From: an uncultured Anaeromusa sp.
Lineage (GTDB): Bacteria; Bacillota; Negativicutes; Anaeromusales; Anaeromusaceae
Direction: 5' to 3'
Length of the DNA: 64,000 nt
Assembly: GCF_963676855.1 (NCBI RefSeq)
Contig: NZ_OY781460.1
Span: 1,163,501 to 1,227,500, forward strand
Under the pieces are notes generated by a model. It saw only the letters and a program-made list of their open reading frames with translations. It was not told the DNA's origin and searched no databases. Position 1 is the first letter of the stretch; every line of letters starts with the position of its first letter. Of the stretch, positions 19,066 to 27,860 are shown piece by piece. A program made the translations under genes and the position numbers.

Positions 19066-19728
19066 ATGCCGAATATTATTTTTGATGTAGATGGAACGTT
19101 GTGGGACTCTACGGAAGTAGTGGCTCAGGCTTGGAATAGAGCGATTGCCGAAGTCGGCGGGACAAAGACGACGGTAAGTGCTGCCGTCTTAAAGAGGGAG
19201 TTTGGCAAGACGATGAAGGTTATCGCTGACAATCTGTTTCCGGACGCCGACGAAGTAACTAAAACGTTGCTGATGAAAAAATGCTGCGAATATGAGCACG
19301 AGGCGCTGGAAGAAAATGAAGCAGAGTTATTGTACCCGGCGGTTGTGGAAACCATAAAAGAACTGGCACAGCGGCACCGTTTGTTTATCGTCAGCAACTG
19401 CCAGTCCGGCTATATTGAACTGTTTATGAAAAAGGCCGGCGTAGAAGCATATATTGAAGACTGGAAATGCTTTGGTGATACAGGAAAAGTCAAAGGAGAG
19501 AATATCCGGCTTCTCATGGAGCGGAACAAGCTAGCTGAGGCCGTGTATGTCGGCGATACGCAGGGAGATTATGAAGCCACGCAGTTGGCGGGCATACCGT
19601 TTATCTTTGCCCAATACGGTTTTGGCAGCGTGGAAAATGCCGTGCAGGCAATTGAATGCTTTGAGGAATTATTGCCGTTGTTTTCGCAAATGAGATCAAT
19701 ATTTCCCCAGGAGTTTTTTGAAAATTAG
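19066..19728 (+). CDS. HAD-superfamily hydrolase (phosphoglycolate phosphatase-like)
   Basis: 220 residues. Motif I is FDVDGTLWDS (nucleophile and acid aspartates), motif II is IVSNCQSGY, and motif IV is YVGDTQGDYEAT, with an intervening helical cap. This is the Gph/PGMB-like subfamily of small-molecule phosphatases. The substrate cannot be read from the sequence. The ATG follows GGGAGGACGAAGAG. It has its own promoter and no obvious operon partner. Confidence 0.88.
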   Translation: MPNIIFDVDGTLWDSTEVVAQAWNRAIAEVGGTKTTVSAAVLKREFGKTMKVIADNLFPDADEVTKTLLMKKCCEYEHEALEENEAELLYPAVVETIKELAQRHRLFIVSNCQSGYIELFMKKAGVEAYIEDWKCFGDTGKVKGENIRLLMERNKLAEAVYVGDTQGDYEATQLAGIPFIFAQYGFGSVENAVQAIECFEELLPLFSQMRSIFPQEFFEN

Positions 19729-19830
19729 CGAAGTATCTTCTTAGTAGTTGTTATCTAAGAGATTTCTGATTTAGTGAGCGCGGTAGGTGCATAAACCAGT
19801 AGTTGCTTAAGCATAAAGGAGTAGTTGCAA

Positions 19831-21444
19831 GTGCGTGATGCAAGAAAAGGCCTAATGAAACGAAAATGGCTGGCTTGGGCGCTGCCTTTGCTTCTTTTAG
19901 TTCTGGGTTTAAGCGTGACCTGGCTGCAAGTATCCATGATGCAAGAACGGGAGAAGGAAGTGGTTCGCGAAGAATTTGAAATACGGACTGGAGAACTTGT
20001 TGCTGGTCTGGAACGACGTATGGTGAATCATGCGCAAGTGCTATTAGGCGTTGCTGGAGTGTTTAATGCTGAGGAGCATGTAACAAGAACGGGATTTCAG
20101 CGGTACTACAACAGTCTTCGTTTAAAGGAAAATTATCCGGGTATTCAAGGCATTGGTTATGTAGAGTTGTTTGCGGCTGAGAAAAAAGAGAGACATATTG
20201 CAGAAATTCGGGCGCAGGGCATTGCTGATTATGATATTCGGCCGGCTGGGGAGCGGGATACGTATTCTTCCGTGGTGTATGTAGAACCGTTTGATTGGCG
20301 GAACCAGAGGGCGTTAGGGTTTGACATGTTGTTGGAGCCAATCCGGGTGAAGGCGGCGATGAGGGCGCGTGACGAAGGGCGCGTTGTGATTTCAGATAAA
20401 GTCGTGTTGGTGCAAGAAACAAACCAGGATGTGCAAGCAGGGGCGCTCCTCTTTGCTCCTCTGTATCAGCAGCGTGACTATTTGCCTCAAGCGCTGGAAG
20501 ATCGCCGTGAGGCGCTGCGCGGCTGGGTATATATTCCGTTGCGAATTGGAGATTTTATAGATAGCTATTTACGGCAAGAATATCCGGAGTTATCAAAGCA
20601 AATTATTTTGCAGATTTATTCCGGCGGTGAGATGAACGCGGAAGAGTTGATGTATCGCTCTGGCGGAGATGATACTGCAGCGGCGCAGATTCCTGCCATT
20701 ATACGCCGTGTTAAAGTGCCGGGCGGCATGTGGACGGTTTCGCTCACTCCTTTGGCGGCATATGGAACTGGCTGGAAAATTGACGAACGCTCTTCAACAG
20801 TAGTGTTTGCAGGTGTTTGTTTAACACTGCTGCTTTCCTTGATGAGCCATTTGTTATTGAAAAACCATATGCGGGTGGAAGCTGCCTTGCAAGAAGCAAC
20901 TTTGGCGCATGAACAAATGGTAGAGAAAGAAGAACAAATACGTTATATGGCTCATCATGATATATTGACAGGACTGCCTAATCGCGCTTTATTCATTGAG
21001 CGAGCCGAGTTGGCTTTCGCGCTGGCCTCTCGCAATCAACGTTCTGTCGCGGTTCTATTTATTGATTTGGATCGCTTCAAACCGATTAATGATCAATATG
21101 GTCACGACGCAGGCGATGTGGTGCTGCGGACGATCGGAAAGCGCTTGCAGTCTATGCTGCGGGCTTCCGATACGGTTTGCAGACAGGGGGGCGATGAGTT
21201 CGTGATTCTGTTGTCCGAGTTTAGTGAACGGGATAAATTGGAGAATTTGGCTTATAAATTGCGAACCGCTATTGAAGAGCCTTGCGATGTAGAAGGAAAT
21301 CTGTTAACGGTTTCCGCCAGCATTGGTATTGCGCTGTACCCGGAGCATGGAGAAACCGTCGAAACGGTGATTCAATGTGCCGACGCAGCCATGTATCAAG
21401 CAAAAGCTAATACGACAAAGCCGGTTTGGTTTGCCTCAACGTAA
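19831..21444 (+). CDS. Membrane CHASE-domain diguanylate cyclase
   Basis: About 537 residues from GTG at 19831, chosen because AAAGGAG lies 8 nt upstream; the TTG at 19825 is too close. An N-terminal membrane helix (about 12-32) is followed by an extracellular CHASE domain (about 70-290, with RYYNSLRLKENYPGIQGIGYVE), a second membrane helix (about 325-345), a short coiled coil and a GGDEF domain. The active-site motif is intact (RQGGDEF), with an RxxD product-inhibition site (RASD) five residues upstream. It should make c-di-GMP in response to a small extracellular ligand. Its own terminator follows. Confidence 0.92.
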   Translation: MRDARKGLMKRKWLAWALPLLLLVLGLSVTWLQVSMMQEREKEVVREEFEIRTGELVAGLERRMVNHAQVLLGVAGVFNAEEHVTRTGFQRYYNSLRLKENYPGIQGIGYVELFAAEKKERHIAEIRAQGIADYDIRPAGERDTYSSVVYVEPFDWRNQRALGFDMLLEPIRVKAAMRARDEGRVVISDKVVLVQETNQDVQAGALLFAPLYQQRDYLPQALEDRREALRGWVYIPLRIGDFIDSYLRQEYPELSKQIILQIYSGGEMNAEELMYRSGGDDTAAAQIPAIIRRVKVPGGMWTVSLTPLAAYGTGWKIDERSSTVVFAGVCLTLLLSLMSHLLLKNHMRVEAALQEATLAHEQMVEKEEQIRYMAHHDILTGLPNRALFIERAELAFALASRNQRSVAVLFIDLDRFKPINDQYGHDAGDVVLRTIGKRLQSMLRASDTVCRQGGDEFVILLSEFSERDKLENLAYKLRTAIEEPCDVEGNLLTVSASIGIALYPEHGETVETVIQCADAAMYQAKANTTKPVWFAST

Positions 21445-21448
21445 ATGC

Positions 21449-21488
21449 AACAAGGCCCAATTCTCGAAACGAGAATTGGGCCTTGTTT
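21449..21488. terminator. Strong intrinsic terminator after the CHASE-GGDEF gene
   Basis: Eighteen-bp arms AACAAGGCCCAATTCTCG and CGAGAATTGGGCCTTGTT enclose a 3-nt loop. It can act on both strands, separating this gene from the convergent minus-strand operon. Confidence 0.88.
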
Positions 21489-21540
21489 GTTGCTGTTGGT
21501 AGTTTGAAGGGCTTTGAGGTTGGAAACTTTACGTTCGTTC

Positions 21541-22218
21541 TTAAAACCTGGCGACGCAGGCCAGACGGCAGTTCCAGCAGTTGGTTAACTCGTGACCGCG
21601 ATCCGATACCGTTCCTACGTGGCTGCGGCAGCACTTTTGCTCCACAACGGCTTGACCGTTTAGGGCTTTTGTGGGACAAGCATCCAGGCAGCGGCGGCAA
21701 TCGTCGGGACAGAGTATTTCCGTATAGGGCGGATCGCTAGGCAGTTCCAGTTCTGTCAGGATGGTAACCAAGGTAATGCGGTTACCGTATTTTGGCGTTA
21801 AAAGCATGCTGCTTTTTCCTAGCTTCCCTAGTCCCGCCTTTACCGCAGCATGGCGATGTGACAGGATACCCATGCCGTGCTGCCGTTCTGCTTCCCAATG
21901 AAAATAAGGAGCGTCCGCCGGAATAGCCAACGACAGTGAACCTTGTTCTTCTAAATGGAAAACTACTTTTTGCGCCAGCGCGTCAAGCTCTTGGATAATC
22001 GTGGCGCCTTGCATGGTATAGACTGCTTTGTTGGCGGATAAAATCGTTCCTTTGGATAACGCTTTGCCCAGTACCATAACCGTTTTGGCCTTAGGCATAA
22101 TATCGGTAGGATGAAAGCCGGCCGGAGCTTCTGCAAAGTCAGATGTCGAGGCGAATCCTACTATGTGTGCTCCTTGGGACAGGGCGTAACTACGAATTTG
22201 TTCTTTCAAGAAGATCAT
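21541..22218 (-). CDS. 4Fe-4S protein related to QueG-type epoxyqueuosine reductases
   Basis: 225 residues. The N-terminal domain has the fold signature of QueG-like proteins (ALSQGAHIVGFA, PKAKTVMVLGKAL). The C-terminal part carries CPDDCRRCLDACPTKAL, which binds one 4Fe-4S cluster, and more cysteines in CCRSHVG and NCWNCRLACV that can complete a second. It is shorter than true QueG (about 380) and lacks the corrinoid-binding extension, so it is a reductase of unknown substrate. It is the last gene of a four-gene minus-strand operon with putative arsenic functions, 7 nt after the ArsN2-like gene. Confidence 0.78.
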   Translation of the reverse strand: MIFLKEQIRSYALSQGAHIVGFASTSDFAEAPAGFHPTDIMPKAKTVMVLGKALSKGTILSANKAVYTMQGATIIQELDALAQKVVFHLEEQGSLSLAIPADAPYFHWEAERQHGMGILSHRHAAVKAGLGKLGKSSMLLTPKYGNRITLVTILTELELPSDPPYTEILCPDDCRRCLDACPTKALNGQAVVEQKCCRSHVGTVSDRGHELTNCWNCRLACVARF

Positions 22219-22225
22219 ACCTTTC

Positions 22226-22666
22226 TCACAAGATTTTCTTCATGCACTGGCTAGAGCAAGGGCAGGCCTGGTCCAGTCCGGATTGAACAAGCAACGGTTG
22301 CGGAATTTCCTCACGGGAAATAGCTTGAAAACCCAAGCACTCAAAATAAGCAGTTGCTGTTTCGGTGAGAAGGTACAACGTTTTCCGTTTCTGCTCATGG
22401 AGGTGATCAAACATAGCTTTTACCAAAGCGAGGCCTACTCCTTTTCGGCGCCAGTCTTGGGTTACTGCGAAGGAACGCAGCAACGTGGAGGCAGCATGGT
22501 ATTGCGCTCCCAGGACGCCGATGATTTCGTTTGTCTTTGTTTCGGCCACTAAAAATTCGGCGGATTCTAAGGAGATGCCAATGATAGGTAGGTCGCTTTT
22601 TTGAAGCAGTTCTTCAAGGATTGGCAGATCCGCAACGGTAGCTTGGCGAATGTTGTAATCTTCCAT
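22226..22666 (-). CDS. GNAT acetyltransferase, ArsN2-like
   Basis: 146 residues. GNAT core: IRQATVADLPILEELL at the start and the acetyl-CoA loop DWRRKGVGLALVKAMF. The C-terminal LDQACPCSSQCMKKIL resembles the ending of ArsN2 proteins, which occur in arsenic operons. ArsN-type enzymes acetylate organoarsenical antibiotics such as arsinothricin; ArsN2 itself is less well defined. It sits between a permease gene (13 nt) and a 4Fe-4S gene (7 nt) in one operon. GGAGG precedes the ATG. Confidence 0.75.
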   Translation of the reverse strand: MEDYNIRQATVADLPILEELLQKSDLPIIGISLESAEFLVAETKTNEIIGVLGAQYHAASTLLRSFAVTQDWRRKGVGLALVKAMFDHLHEQKRKTLYLLTETATAYFECLGFQAISREEIPQPLLVQSGLDQACPCSSQCMKKIL

Positions 22667-22679
22667 GACTCGATGCCTC

Positions 22680-23624
22680 CTATACGACTAAGTTAAATAG
22701 ATACCCAGTGCAAATGATGGATACGGCGAGAATACCGGCAAAAATGCCGATGAGCTTTGTTTTTAGAACTTTGCGTAAAATAACCATTTCGGGGAAACTG
22801 ATAGCAGAAACAGCCATCATAAAAGCCAAAGCAGTTCCGAGCGGCAGTCCTTTTTCAATCAGCGAATACACGATAGGCACCATACCGCCGGCGCTGTTGT
22901 AAAGCGGCACGCCGACCAAGACCGCAAGAGGAACCGCGAAAATATTGTCCGGCCCGGCGTAGCGCGTCAGAAAGTCTTCCGGGACAAATCCATGAATGAA
23001 GCCGCCGATGGCAATGGCCACTGTGAGATAGGGAAGGATGTATCTTAGCAGCTCGATAGTAAAGGTTCCGGCGCTTTGGCAACGCTGCGAAAAACTATGG
23101 AACTCTACGGTGTTAGTCGTAGAGGTGGCGGGAGCGTAGGATTCCAACAAATGCTCTAGCTGCAGGCGACCAATAATGAAACCGGCTAAAATGGCGATAA
23201 CGACGCCGCTAGCCATGTAGAGCAGGGCTACTTTCCAGCCGAAAAGACCGAAAAGCAAGATCAAGGCCACCTCATTTACCATGGGCGACGAAATCAAAAA
23301 AGAGAAAGTGACTCCTAAGGGGACGCCGGCTTCGATAAAGCCGATGAAGAGGGGGACGGCGGAGCAAGAGCAAAACGGCGTAATGATACCGATGAGTGCG
23401 GCTAGTATGTGACCAGCCCCTTGGCCGCGGCGCGTTAAAAATTCTTTGGTTTTAGCTGCCGGTATATAGGAGCGGATAACAGAAATGATAAAGATGGAGC
23501 AAGTCAAAAGCAGCACCAGCTTAGGCATGTCTGCTAGGAAAAATTGCAAGGCGGCGCCAAAGGGGTCATTGGGAGAGAAGGCCAGTCGTTGATAGACTAG
23601 GTAATCGGCAAAAGACTCAAACAT
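22680..23624 (-). CDS. COG0701 permease (ArsP type)
   Basis: 314 residues, about eight membrane segments. The family hallmark TPFCSCSAVPLFIGF (CSCS cysteine motif) is present near residues 81-95, together with SPMVNEVAL. Members include ArsP, which exports trivalent organoarsenicals, and YraQ-like proteins of unknown substrate. With an ArsN2-like gene downstream and a cysteine-rich MarR upstream, an arsenical or other soft-metal substrate is the best guess, but the sequence alone does not settle it. It starts 3 nt after the marR stop. Confidence 0.82.
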   Translation of the reverse strand: MFESFADYLVYQRLAFSPNDPFGAALQFFLADMPKLVLLLTCSIFIISVIRSYIPAAKTKEFLTRRGQGAGHILAALIGIITPFCSCSAVPLFIGFIEAGVPLGVTFSFLISSPMVNEVALILLFGLFGWKVALLYMASGVVIAILAGFIIGRLQLEHLLESYAPATSTTNTVEFHSFSQRCQSAGTFTIELLRYILPYLTVAIAIGGFIHGFVPEDFLTRYAGPDNIFAVPLAVLVGVPLYNSAGGMVPIVYSLIEKGLPLGTALAFMMAVSAISFPEMVILRKVLKTKLIGIFAGILAVSIICTGYLFNLVV

Positions 23625-23627
23625 GGG

Positions 23628-24086
23628 TCAGCATCTCCCTTCAGACGGTGTTTCTGCTTGAACTTTTTTTAACGCGTTTGTAAATAGATCAAGGCTTTCG
23701 ATGACTTGTGCGTGCTTTTCTGGTGGAATCGCTTGGAGGATCTTCGTGAAATGGGTTTCCATGCGAGCTTCAATATCCTCGTAAGCGTGTTGTCCTTCCT
23801 GACTGAGCGTCAGCACTACGTAGCGGCGGTCATCCGGGCTGGAGTCGCGTTGCAAAAGCCCGCTGGTTACCAGTTTGTCTACGGTCTTGCTGACAGAGCT
23901 TTTGTCCAGATTCAGCAACTGCGCTAAATCGTTTACAGACAAGGTTTTGTGGCGGCCTATTTCGACAAGTACGTGACATTGCGGCATAGTAATGCAGCAG
24001 CAGCAGGCATTGTCTTTTTCGAGAAGGCCCAAGCGTCGAATCAGCAGCCGGGCGTTTTCGCGCAATAAACTGTGTAGTGGTTGCAT
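23628..24086 (-). CDS. MarR-family regulator with a CCCC metal-binding-like cluster
   Basis: 152 residues. The winged HTH is typical MarR (LSVNDLAQLLNLDKSSVSKTVDKLVTSGLLQRDSSPDDRRYV). Unusual are four consecutive cysteines C28-C31 with C37 and H38 in the N-terminal dimerisation region, plus a cysteine at the very C-terminus. Such thiol groups fit sensing of As(III) or another soft metal. It heads the minus-strand operon with the permease, acetyltransferase and 4Fe-4S protein, and probably represses it. GGAGG precedes the ATG. Confidence 0.88.
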   Translation of the reverse strand: MQPLHSLLRENARLLIRRLGLLEKDNACCCCITMPQCHVLVEIGRHKTLSVNDLAQLLNLDKSSVSKTVDKLVTSGLLQRDSSPDDRRYVVLTLSQEGQHAYEDIEARMETHFTKILQAIPPEKHAQVIESLDLFTNALKKVQAETPSEGRC

Positions 24087-24104
24087 GTGAACACCTCCTT
24101 GGAT

Positions 24105-24151
24105 AGATACTATACCAAATAGTTTCTTATTGCAACTGTTTCTTTAAGAAA
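24105..24151 (-). promoter_or_regulatory. Promoter/operator region of the marR-permease operon
   Basis: On the minus strand TTGCAA is followed after 17 nt by TAGTAT (overlapping TATAGT). AAGAAAC occurs twice as a direct repeat, and TTTCTT-A-AAGAAA is a palindrome at 24139-24151 just upstream of the -35. These are candidate MarR sites. Confidence 0.45.
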
Positions 24152-24295
24152 TTATAAACGGAAATTAATTTATTGCTACTTAAGGAAAGACAAGCAGGAG
24201 GTTTTGGTTCAAAAACGAATAATTACCAACAGGAAAAGTGTGGGAAAACGTTTGGTATCCTAGGATAAAACTTGCATAAAGGCAGGTGGACGGCA

Positions 24296-25807
24296 ATGGA
24301 CGTTTCACAGCTTTCAGGGGCCATTGTGAATGCAGTGGAGCTTGCAGAACAGTTGCATTTTTTACAAACCTTGATCGATTCGATTGTCAGTCCGATTTTT
24401 TATAAAGATAAAAATGGCGTTTATCAAGGCTGCAATAAGGCGTTTGAAGCGTATCTGGGCAAGACGAAAGCCGAGATTGTCGGCAAAACGGTGCATGAAC
24501 TATCTCCTAATGATTTAGCAGATAAATATTATCAAATGGATGTGGATTTGCTGGGCAGCGGTGGAAAGCAGGCCTATGAATCTTCGGTGGTGTATGCCGA
24601 CGGTTCGCGTCATGATGTTCTTTTTACTAAGTCTGTCTATTATTCGAAAAACGGTGAAGTAGCAGGCATTGTCGGGCTTATTTTAGATATTTCCGAACGT
24701 AAGGAACTGGAGCGTGCATATCAGGAAACTCAGGAGAAGCTGGAAGAGTTAGTGAGTCAGCGGACAAGAGAGCTTCAGCAGATAAATGAAGAATTGAAAG
24801 ATAAAATTGTAGAACTTGAGCAGATGACCGAGTCATTGGCGACTTCGGAAGAAAAGTTTTCCAAGGCTTTTAAACATTCTGCCGACGGCATTGGCATTCT
24901 TGGTTTGGAAGATGAACGATATGTAGACGTAAATGATGCATTTGTAAAGCTTTTCGGCTATAGGCGGGAAGAGATTGTCGGTCATCGTTCTGCTGAATTT
25001 GGCCTTTGGTTGGATGAAGAGGCGCGAGAAGCCACCTTTCAGGAAATTCGAGAAAAAAAGTCGTTTTCCGGTAAGGAAGCGGCATGGCGAACCAAAAACG
25101 GGGAAGTTAGGGTTGGGTTATGTTCCTCCGACTTAATTGAAATTAAAGGCAGACGTTGTATTTTGTTTGTGGTCCACGACATTACGGAACGAAAACAGGT
25201 GGAAGAAGCGTTGCGTTTGGCGCATGACGAATTGGAGCAGCAGGTGCAGCAGCGGACGCAGGAACTTAATGATTTGAACAAGGTCTTGCAAGAACTGTCC
25301 AGCTCGGATGCCTTAACCAGTCTGGCTAATCGCCGTCATTTTGACGAATTTCTTGCCAAGGAATGGCGGCAAAGTCAACGTCAGGGAACCTCGCTGGCGG
25401 TCATCATGGTGGATGTAGACTTTTTTAAGGCCTACAACGATTCGCAAGGACATTTGGCGGGCGATGAATGTCTGAAACAGGTAGCGAAGGTATTTAAACA
25501 GAGTTTAAAGCGTCCTCTGGATTTTGCCGCTCGCTATGGGGGCGAAGAATTCATTGCGGTTTTGCCGGATACAGATGCAGCTGGAGCGGCCCGGTTGGCG
25601 GAAACCATCCGGGAGGAGATTGAAGCATTAGAATTGAGGCACTATGCTTCGCCGATCAGTAAGGTGGTTACCGTTAGTTTAGGTGTTGCCGCTACGATAC
25701 CAGATTTGGAATCAGAGCCGAGGGTCCTTCTGGCAGACGCCGATCGGGCACTGTATCAAGCCAAGCAGGACGGGCGCAATCGAGTGCGGGTAGTGGCTGA
25801 CTTGTAA
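24296..25807 (+). CDS. PAS-PAS-GGDEF diguanylate cyclase, cytoplasmic
   Basis: 503 residues from ATG 24296 (GGCAGGTGG upstream). Order: PAS domain (about 25-140, ending ISERKELERAYQ), coiled coil (about 145-195), second PAS with PAC (about 200-310, ending ITERKQVEEAL), coiled coil, GGDEF domain (about 345-500). The active site reads YGGEEF, a functional variant, with an RxxD inhibition site (RPLD) five residues before it. No membrane segment is seen, so it should sense an internal signal and make c-di-GMP. It is the second such cyclase within 7 kb, and the two are not in one operon. Confidence 0.92.
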   Translation: MDVSQLSGAIVNAVELAEQLHFLQTLIDSIVSPIFYKDKNGVYQGCNKAFEAYLGKTKAEIVGKTVHELSPNDLADKYYQMDVDLLGSGGKQAYESSVVYADGSRHDVLFTKSVYYSKNGEVAGIVGLILDISERKELERAYQETQEKLEELVSQRTRELQQINEELKDKIVELEQMTESLATSEEKFSKAFKHSADGIGILGLEDERYVDVNDAFVKLFGYRREEIVGHRSAEFGLWLDEEAREATFQEIREKKSFSGKEAAWRTKNGEVRVGLCSSDLIEIKGRRCILFVVHDITERKQVEEALRLAHDELEQQVQQRTQELNDLNKVLQELSSSDALTSLANRRHFDEFLAKEWRQSQRQGTSLAVIMVDVDFFKAYNDSQGHLAGDECLKQVAKVFKQSLKRPLDFAARYGGEEFIAVLPDTDAAGAARLAETIREEIEALELRHYASPISKVVTVSLGVAATIPDLESEPRVLLADADRALYQAKQDGRNRVRVVADL

Positions 25808-25847
25808 GTCGGGTTGTTGCTTGTTAAACGAAATTAGTGTCGCCTGC

Positions 25848-25876
25848 TTGACAATAGAATTTTTGTCGTGTAGTAT
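25848..25876 (+). promoter_or_regulatory. Strong promoter upstream of the UroD-family operon
   Basis: TTGACA, a 17-nt spacer, and TAGTAT. The predicted start near 25883 gives a leader that runs through the terminator hairpin at 25927 before the gene at 26042. Confidence 0.7.
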
Positions 25877-25926
25877 ATGGTTAAATTAAATAAAAGTTGC
25901 AAGCAGTAGCTGATCAAAAACATTGA

Positions 25927-25972
25927 AGGCTAAGCATGAGGAGAAATCCTGTGCTTAGCCTTTTATTTTTTT
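25927..25972 (+). terminator. Terminator/attenuator in the UroD-operon leader
   Basis: AGGCTAAGCA pairs with TGCTTAGCCT, with an inner AGGA-GAAA-TCCT stem, followed by TTTTATTTTTTT. It may end the upstream cyclase transcript. It also lies downstream of the promoter at 25848, so it either releases a ~90-nt RNA or attenuates the operon. Confidence 0.8.
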
Positions 25973-26041
25973 GCTCTAACAGAATTAGTTGTTCCGTGTT
26001 CGTTTCCCTAAAAAATCAAAAGATGCAGGAGAGTGTTTCAA

Positions 26042-27043
26042 ATGGCGCAAACAAAAAGAGAATTAGTTTTGGCAGCATTCAACAATAAACCGGTGGATCG
26101 TATTCCCGTAGGATTTTGGTATCATTTCTTAAAAGATCCGGAACATACGCAGGGGTTGGGTCATCCGGAGGTAACGGCGGAAAACATTGACGGTTTAAAA
26201 GCGTTTTATGAGGGCTTTCGGCCGGACTTCGTCAAAATCATGAGCGATGGATATTTTGCGTATCCCAACGAGGCGCTGCATGAAATCCGTTCCGTGAAAG
26301 ACGTGGCGAAGCTGCAGCCTGTGGGGGAGAACGCACCTTGGATTGAAGAACAGGTGCAGCTTGTGAAAAAGGCAACCAGTATTTTCGGTAAGGATGTGTT
26401 GTCGTTTTACAATATTTTTGCAGCTCCGAGGTATCTTGAGTTTATGTATCGCGGCCGTGACGCCAACGGCAATTTTGCTAAGCTGCTGCAGGAAGACAAA
26501 GCAGGGCTGAAGCATATTCTGGATGTTATGTCTGAGGATTTGGCTTCGCTGGCCAAACGAGTGATTCGCGACGGCGGCGCTGATGGTATTTATCTGAGTG
26601 TACAGAACTTGCCCCGTCCAGAGGTGACTCGGGAAGTATATGAGGAAATCATTGCGCCGGCGGAGAAGAAGATTTTGGCGGCAGCTAACGCAGTCAGCGA
26701 AAATAATATTCTTCATATCTGCGGCTACGAAGGCACTCGTAATGAGCTCGCTTGGTATCAGGACTATGAAGCGAAAATTATCAACTATGCCGCGAATGTG
26801 GAGGGCGTCAAGCTGTCGGCAGGAAAGAAACTATTTGGCGGTAAAGCAGTTATCGGCGGATTCGACAATACGCCTCAAGGCGAGCTGTACAGCGGCACGA
26901 AAGAAGAAATTGAACGTCGCACCGAAGAAATCATTGCCGATGTCGGCAAGGTTGGCGTAGTCGTCGGTGCCGACTGCACAGTACCGGGCGATATCGAATG
27001 GAAGCGTTTGGAATGGGTTCGTGCTAAGGCGGCGCAACTGTAA
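26042..27043 (+). CDS. UroD-family protein with corrinoid-methyltransferase-type zinc motif
   Basis: 333 residues. The start at 26042 is chosen for GCAGGAGAG upstream. The overall fold signature is uroporphyrinogen decarboxylase (KRELVLAAFNNKPVDRIPVGFW). It carries H225-I-C227-G and a later C312 in GADCTVP. This is the His-X-Cys...Cys zinc pattern of MtaA/MtbA/CmuA-type methyl-cobamide methyltransferases, which true HemE lacks. It therefore probably handles a methyl group or thiol, not haem synthesis. No corrinoid protein is encoded nearby. It heads an operon with a polar-amino-acid-type ABC transporter and an SDR. The substrate is unknown. Confidence 0.82.
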   Translation: MAQTKRELVLAAFNNKPVDRIPVGFWYHFLKDPEHTQGLGHPEVTAENIDGLKAFYEGFRPDFVKIMSDGYFAYPNEALHEIRSVKDVAKLQPVGENAPWIEEQVQLVKKATSIFGKDVLSFYNIFAAPRYLEFMYRGRDANGNFAKLLQEDKAGLKHILDVMSEDLASLAKRVIRDGGADGIYLSVQNLPRPEVTREVYEEIIAPAEKKILAAANAVSENNILHICGYEGTRNELAWYQDYEAKIINYAANVEGVKLSAGKKLFGGKAVIGGFDNTPQGELYSGTKEEIERRTEEIIADVGKVGVVVGADCTVPGDIEWKRLEWVRAKAAQL

Positions 27044-27067
27044 GCAAGGAATGAGGGGGGGCGCGTT

Positions 27068-27820
27068 ATGTTGCAGCTTACGAATATTCATAAGGAATTC
27101 AACGGCAAACCGGTGCTCAAAGGCATTGACATTACCGTAGGTAAAGGCGATGTGGTGGTGTTATTAGGGCCTAGCGGCTCGGGAAAAACTACGCTGCTCC
27201 GCTGCATTAATTTTCTAGAACAGGCGGATCAAGGAACTATGTCGTTAGGTGATTTGACGTTGTCTTTGAACAAAGTTTCTTCGGCAGAGAAGCGAAAGGT
27301 TCGCCAGAAAACAGCCTTTGTCTTCCAAAACTATAATCTTTTTAATAACAAAACGGCCTTGGAGAATGTGACGGAGGGTCTTATTATCGGCCGTGGCATG
27401 CCGAAGGCCGAGGCGGTGGCTATTGGCAAGAAAATGCTGGATAAAGTAGGCTTGTCAGAGCGGCAGGATTATTATCCCAGCCAGCTTTCCGGCGGACAGC
27501 AGCAGCGCGTCGGCATTGCACGAGCGCTGGCGGTACAGCCGGATGTGATTTTATTTGATGAGCCTACGGCCTCGTTGGACCCGGAGTTGGTAGGCGATGT
27601 GCTGGGCGTGATGAAAAGCATGGCTAGCGAAGGTATTACGATGATTGTCGCTACCCATGAAATGCAGTTTGCCCGGGAAGTGGCCAAACACGTGATTTTT
27701 ATGGATGGCGGCAAAATCGTGGAAGAAGGTCCGCCAGAGCAGATTTTCTTCCAGCCTAAGGCGGAACGGACCCGGAATTTTTTGAGCCGGATTTTAAAAA
27801 CCAACGCCGTCAGCGCCTAA
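27068..27820 (+). CDS. ABC transporter ATP-binding protein, polar amino acid type
   Basis: 250 residues. Walker [10 protein letters not shown] (about 33-41), signature [15 protein letters not shown] (about 138), Walker [14 protein letters not shown] (about 163), H-loop ATHEM. It is closest in style to GlnQ/HisP ATPases. It belongs with the two permeases and the binding protein downstream and energises import. It starts 24 nt after the UroD-family stop behind a G-rich site. Confidence 0.93.
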   Translation: MLQLTNIHKEFNGKPVLKGIDITVGKGDVVVLLGPSGSGKTTLLRCINFLEQADQGTMSLGDLTLSLNKVSSAEKRKVRQKTAFVFQNYNLFNNKTALENVTEGLIIGRGMPKAEAVAIGKKMLDKVGLSERQDYYPSQLSGGQQQRVGIARALAVQPDVILFDEPTASLDPELVGDVLGVMKSMASEGITMIVATHEMQFAREVAKHVIFMDGGKIVEEGPPEQIFFQPKAERTRNFLSRILKTNAVSA

Positions 27821-27860
27821 GCGGACGGTCTACATTACTAAGAAGCGAGGCGATTTTAAA

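Noticed and set aside
26042..27043. HemE, uroporphyrinogen decarboxylase of haem synthesis
   Set aside because: The HXC...C zinc motif and the transporter operon context fit methyltransferase-type UroD relatives; no haem genes are nearby.
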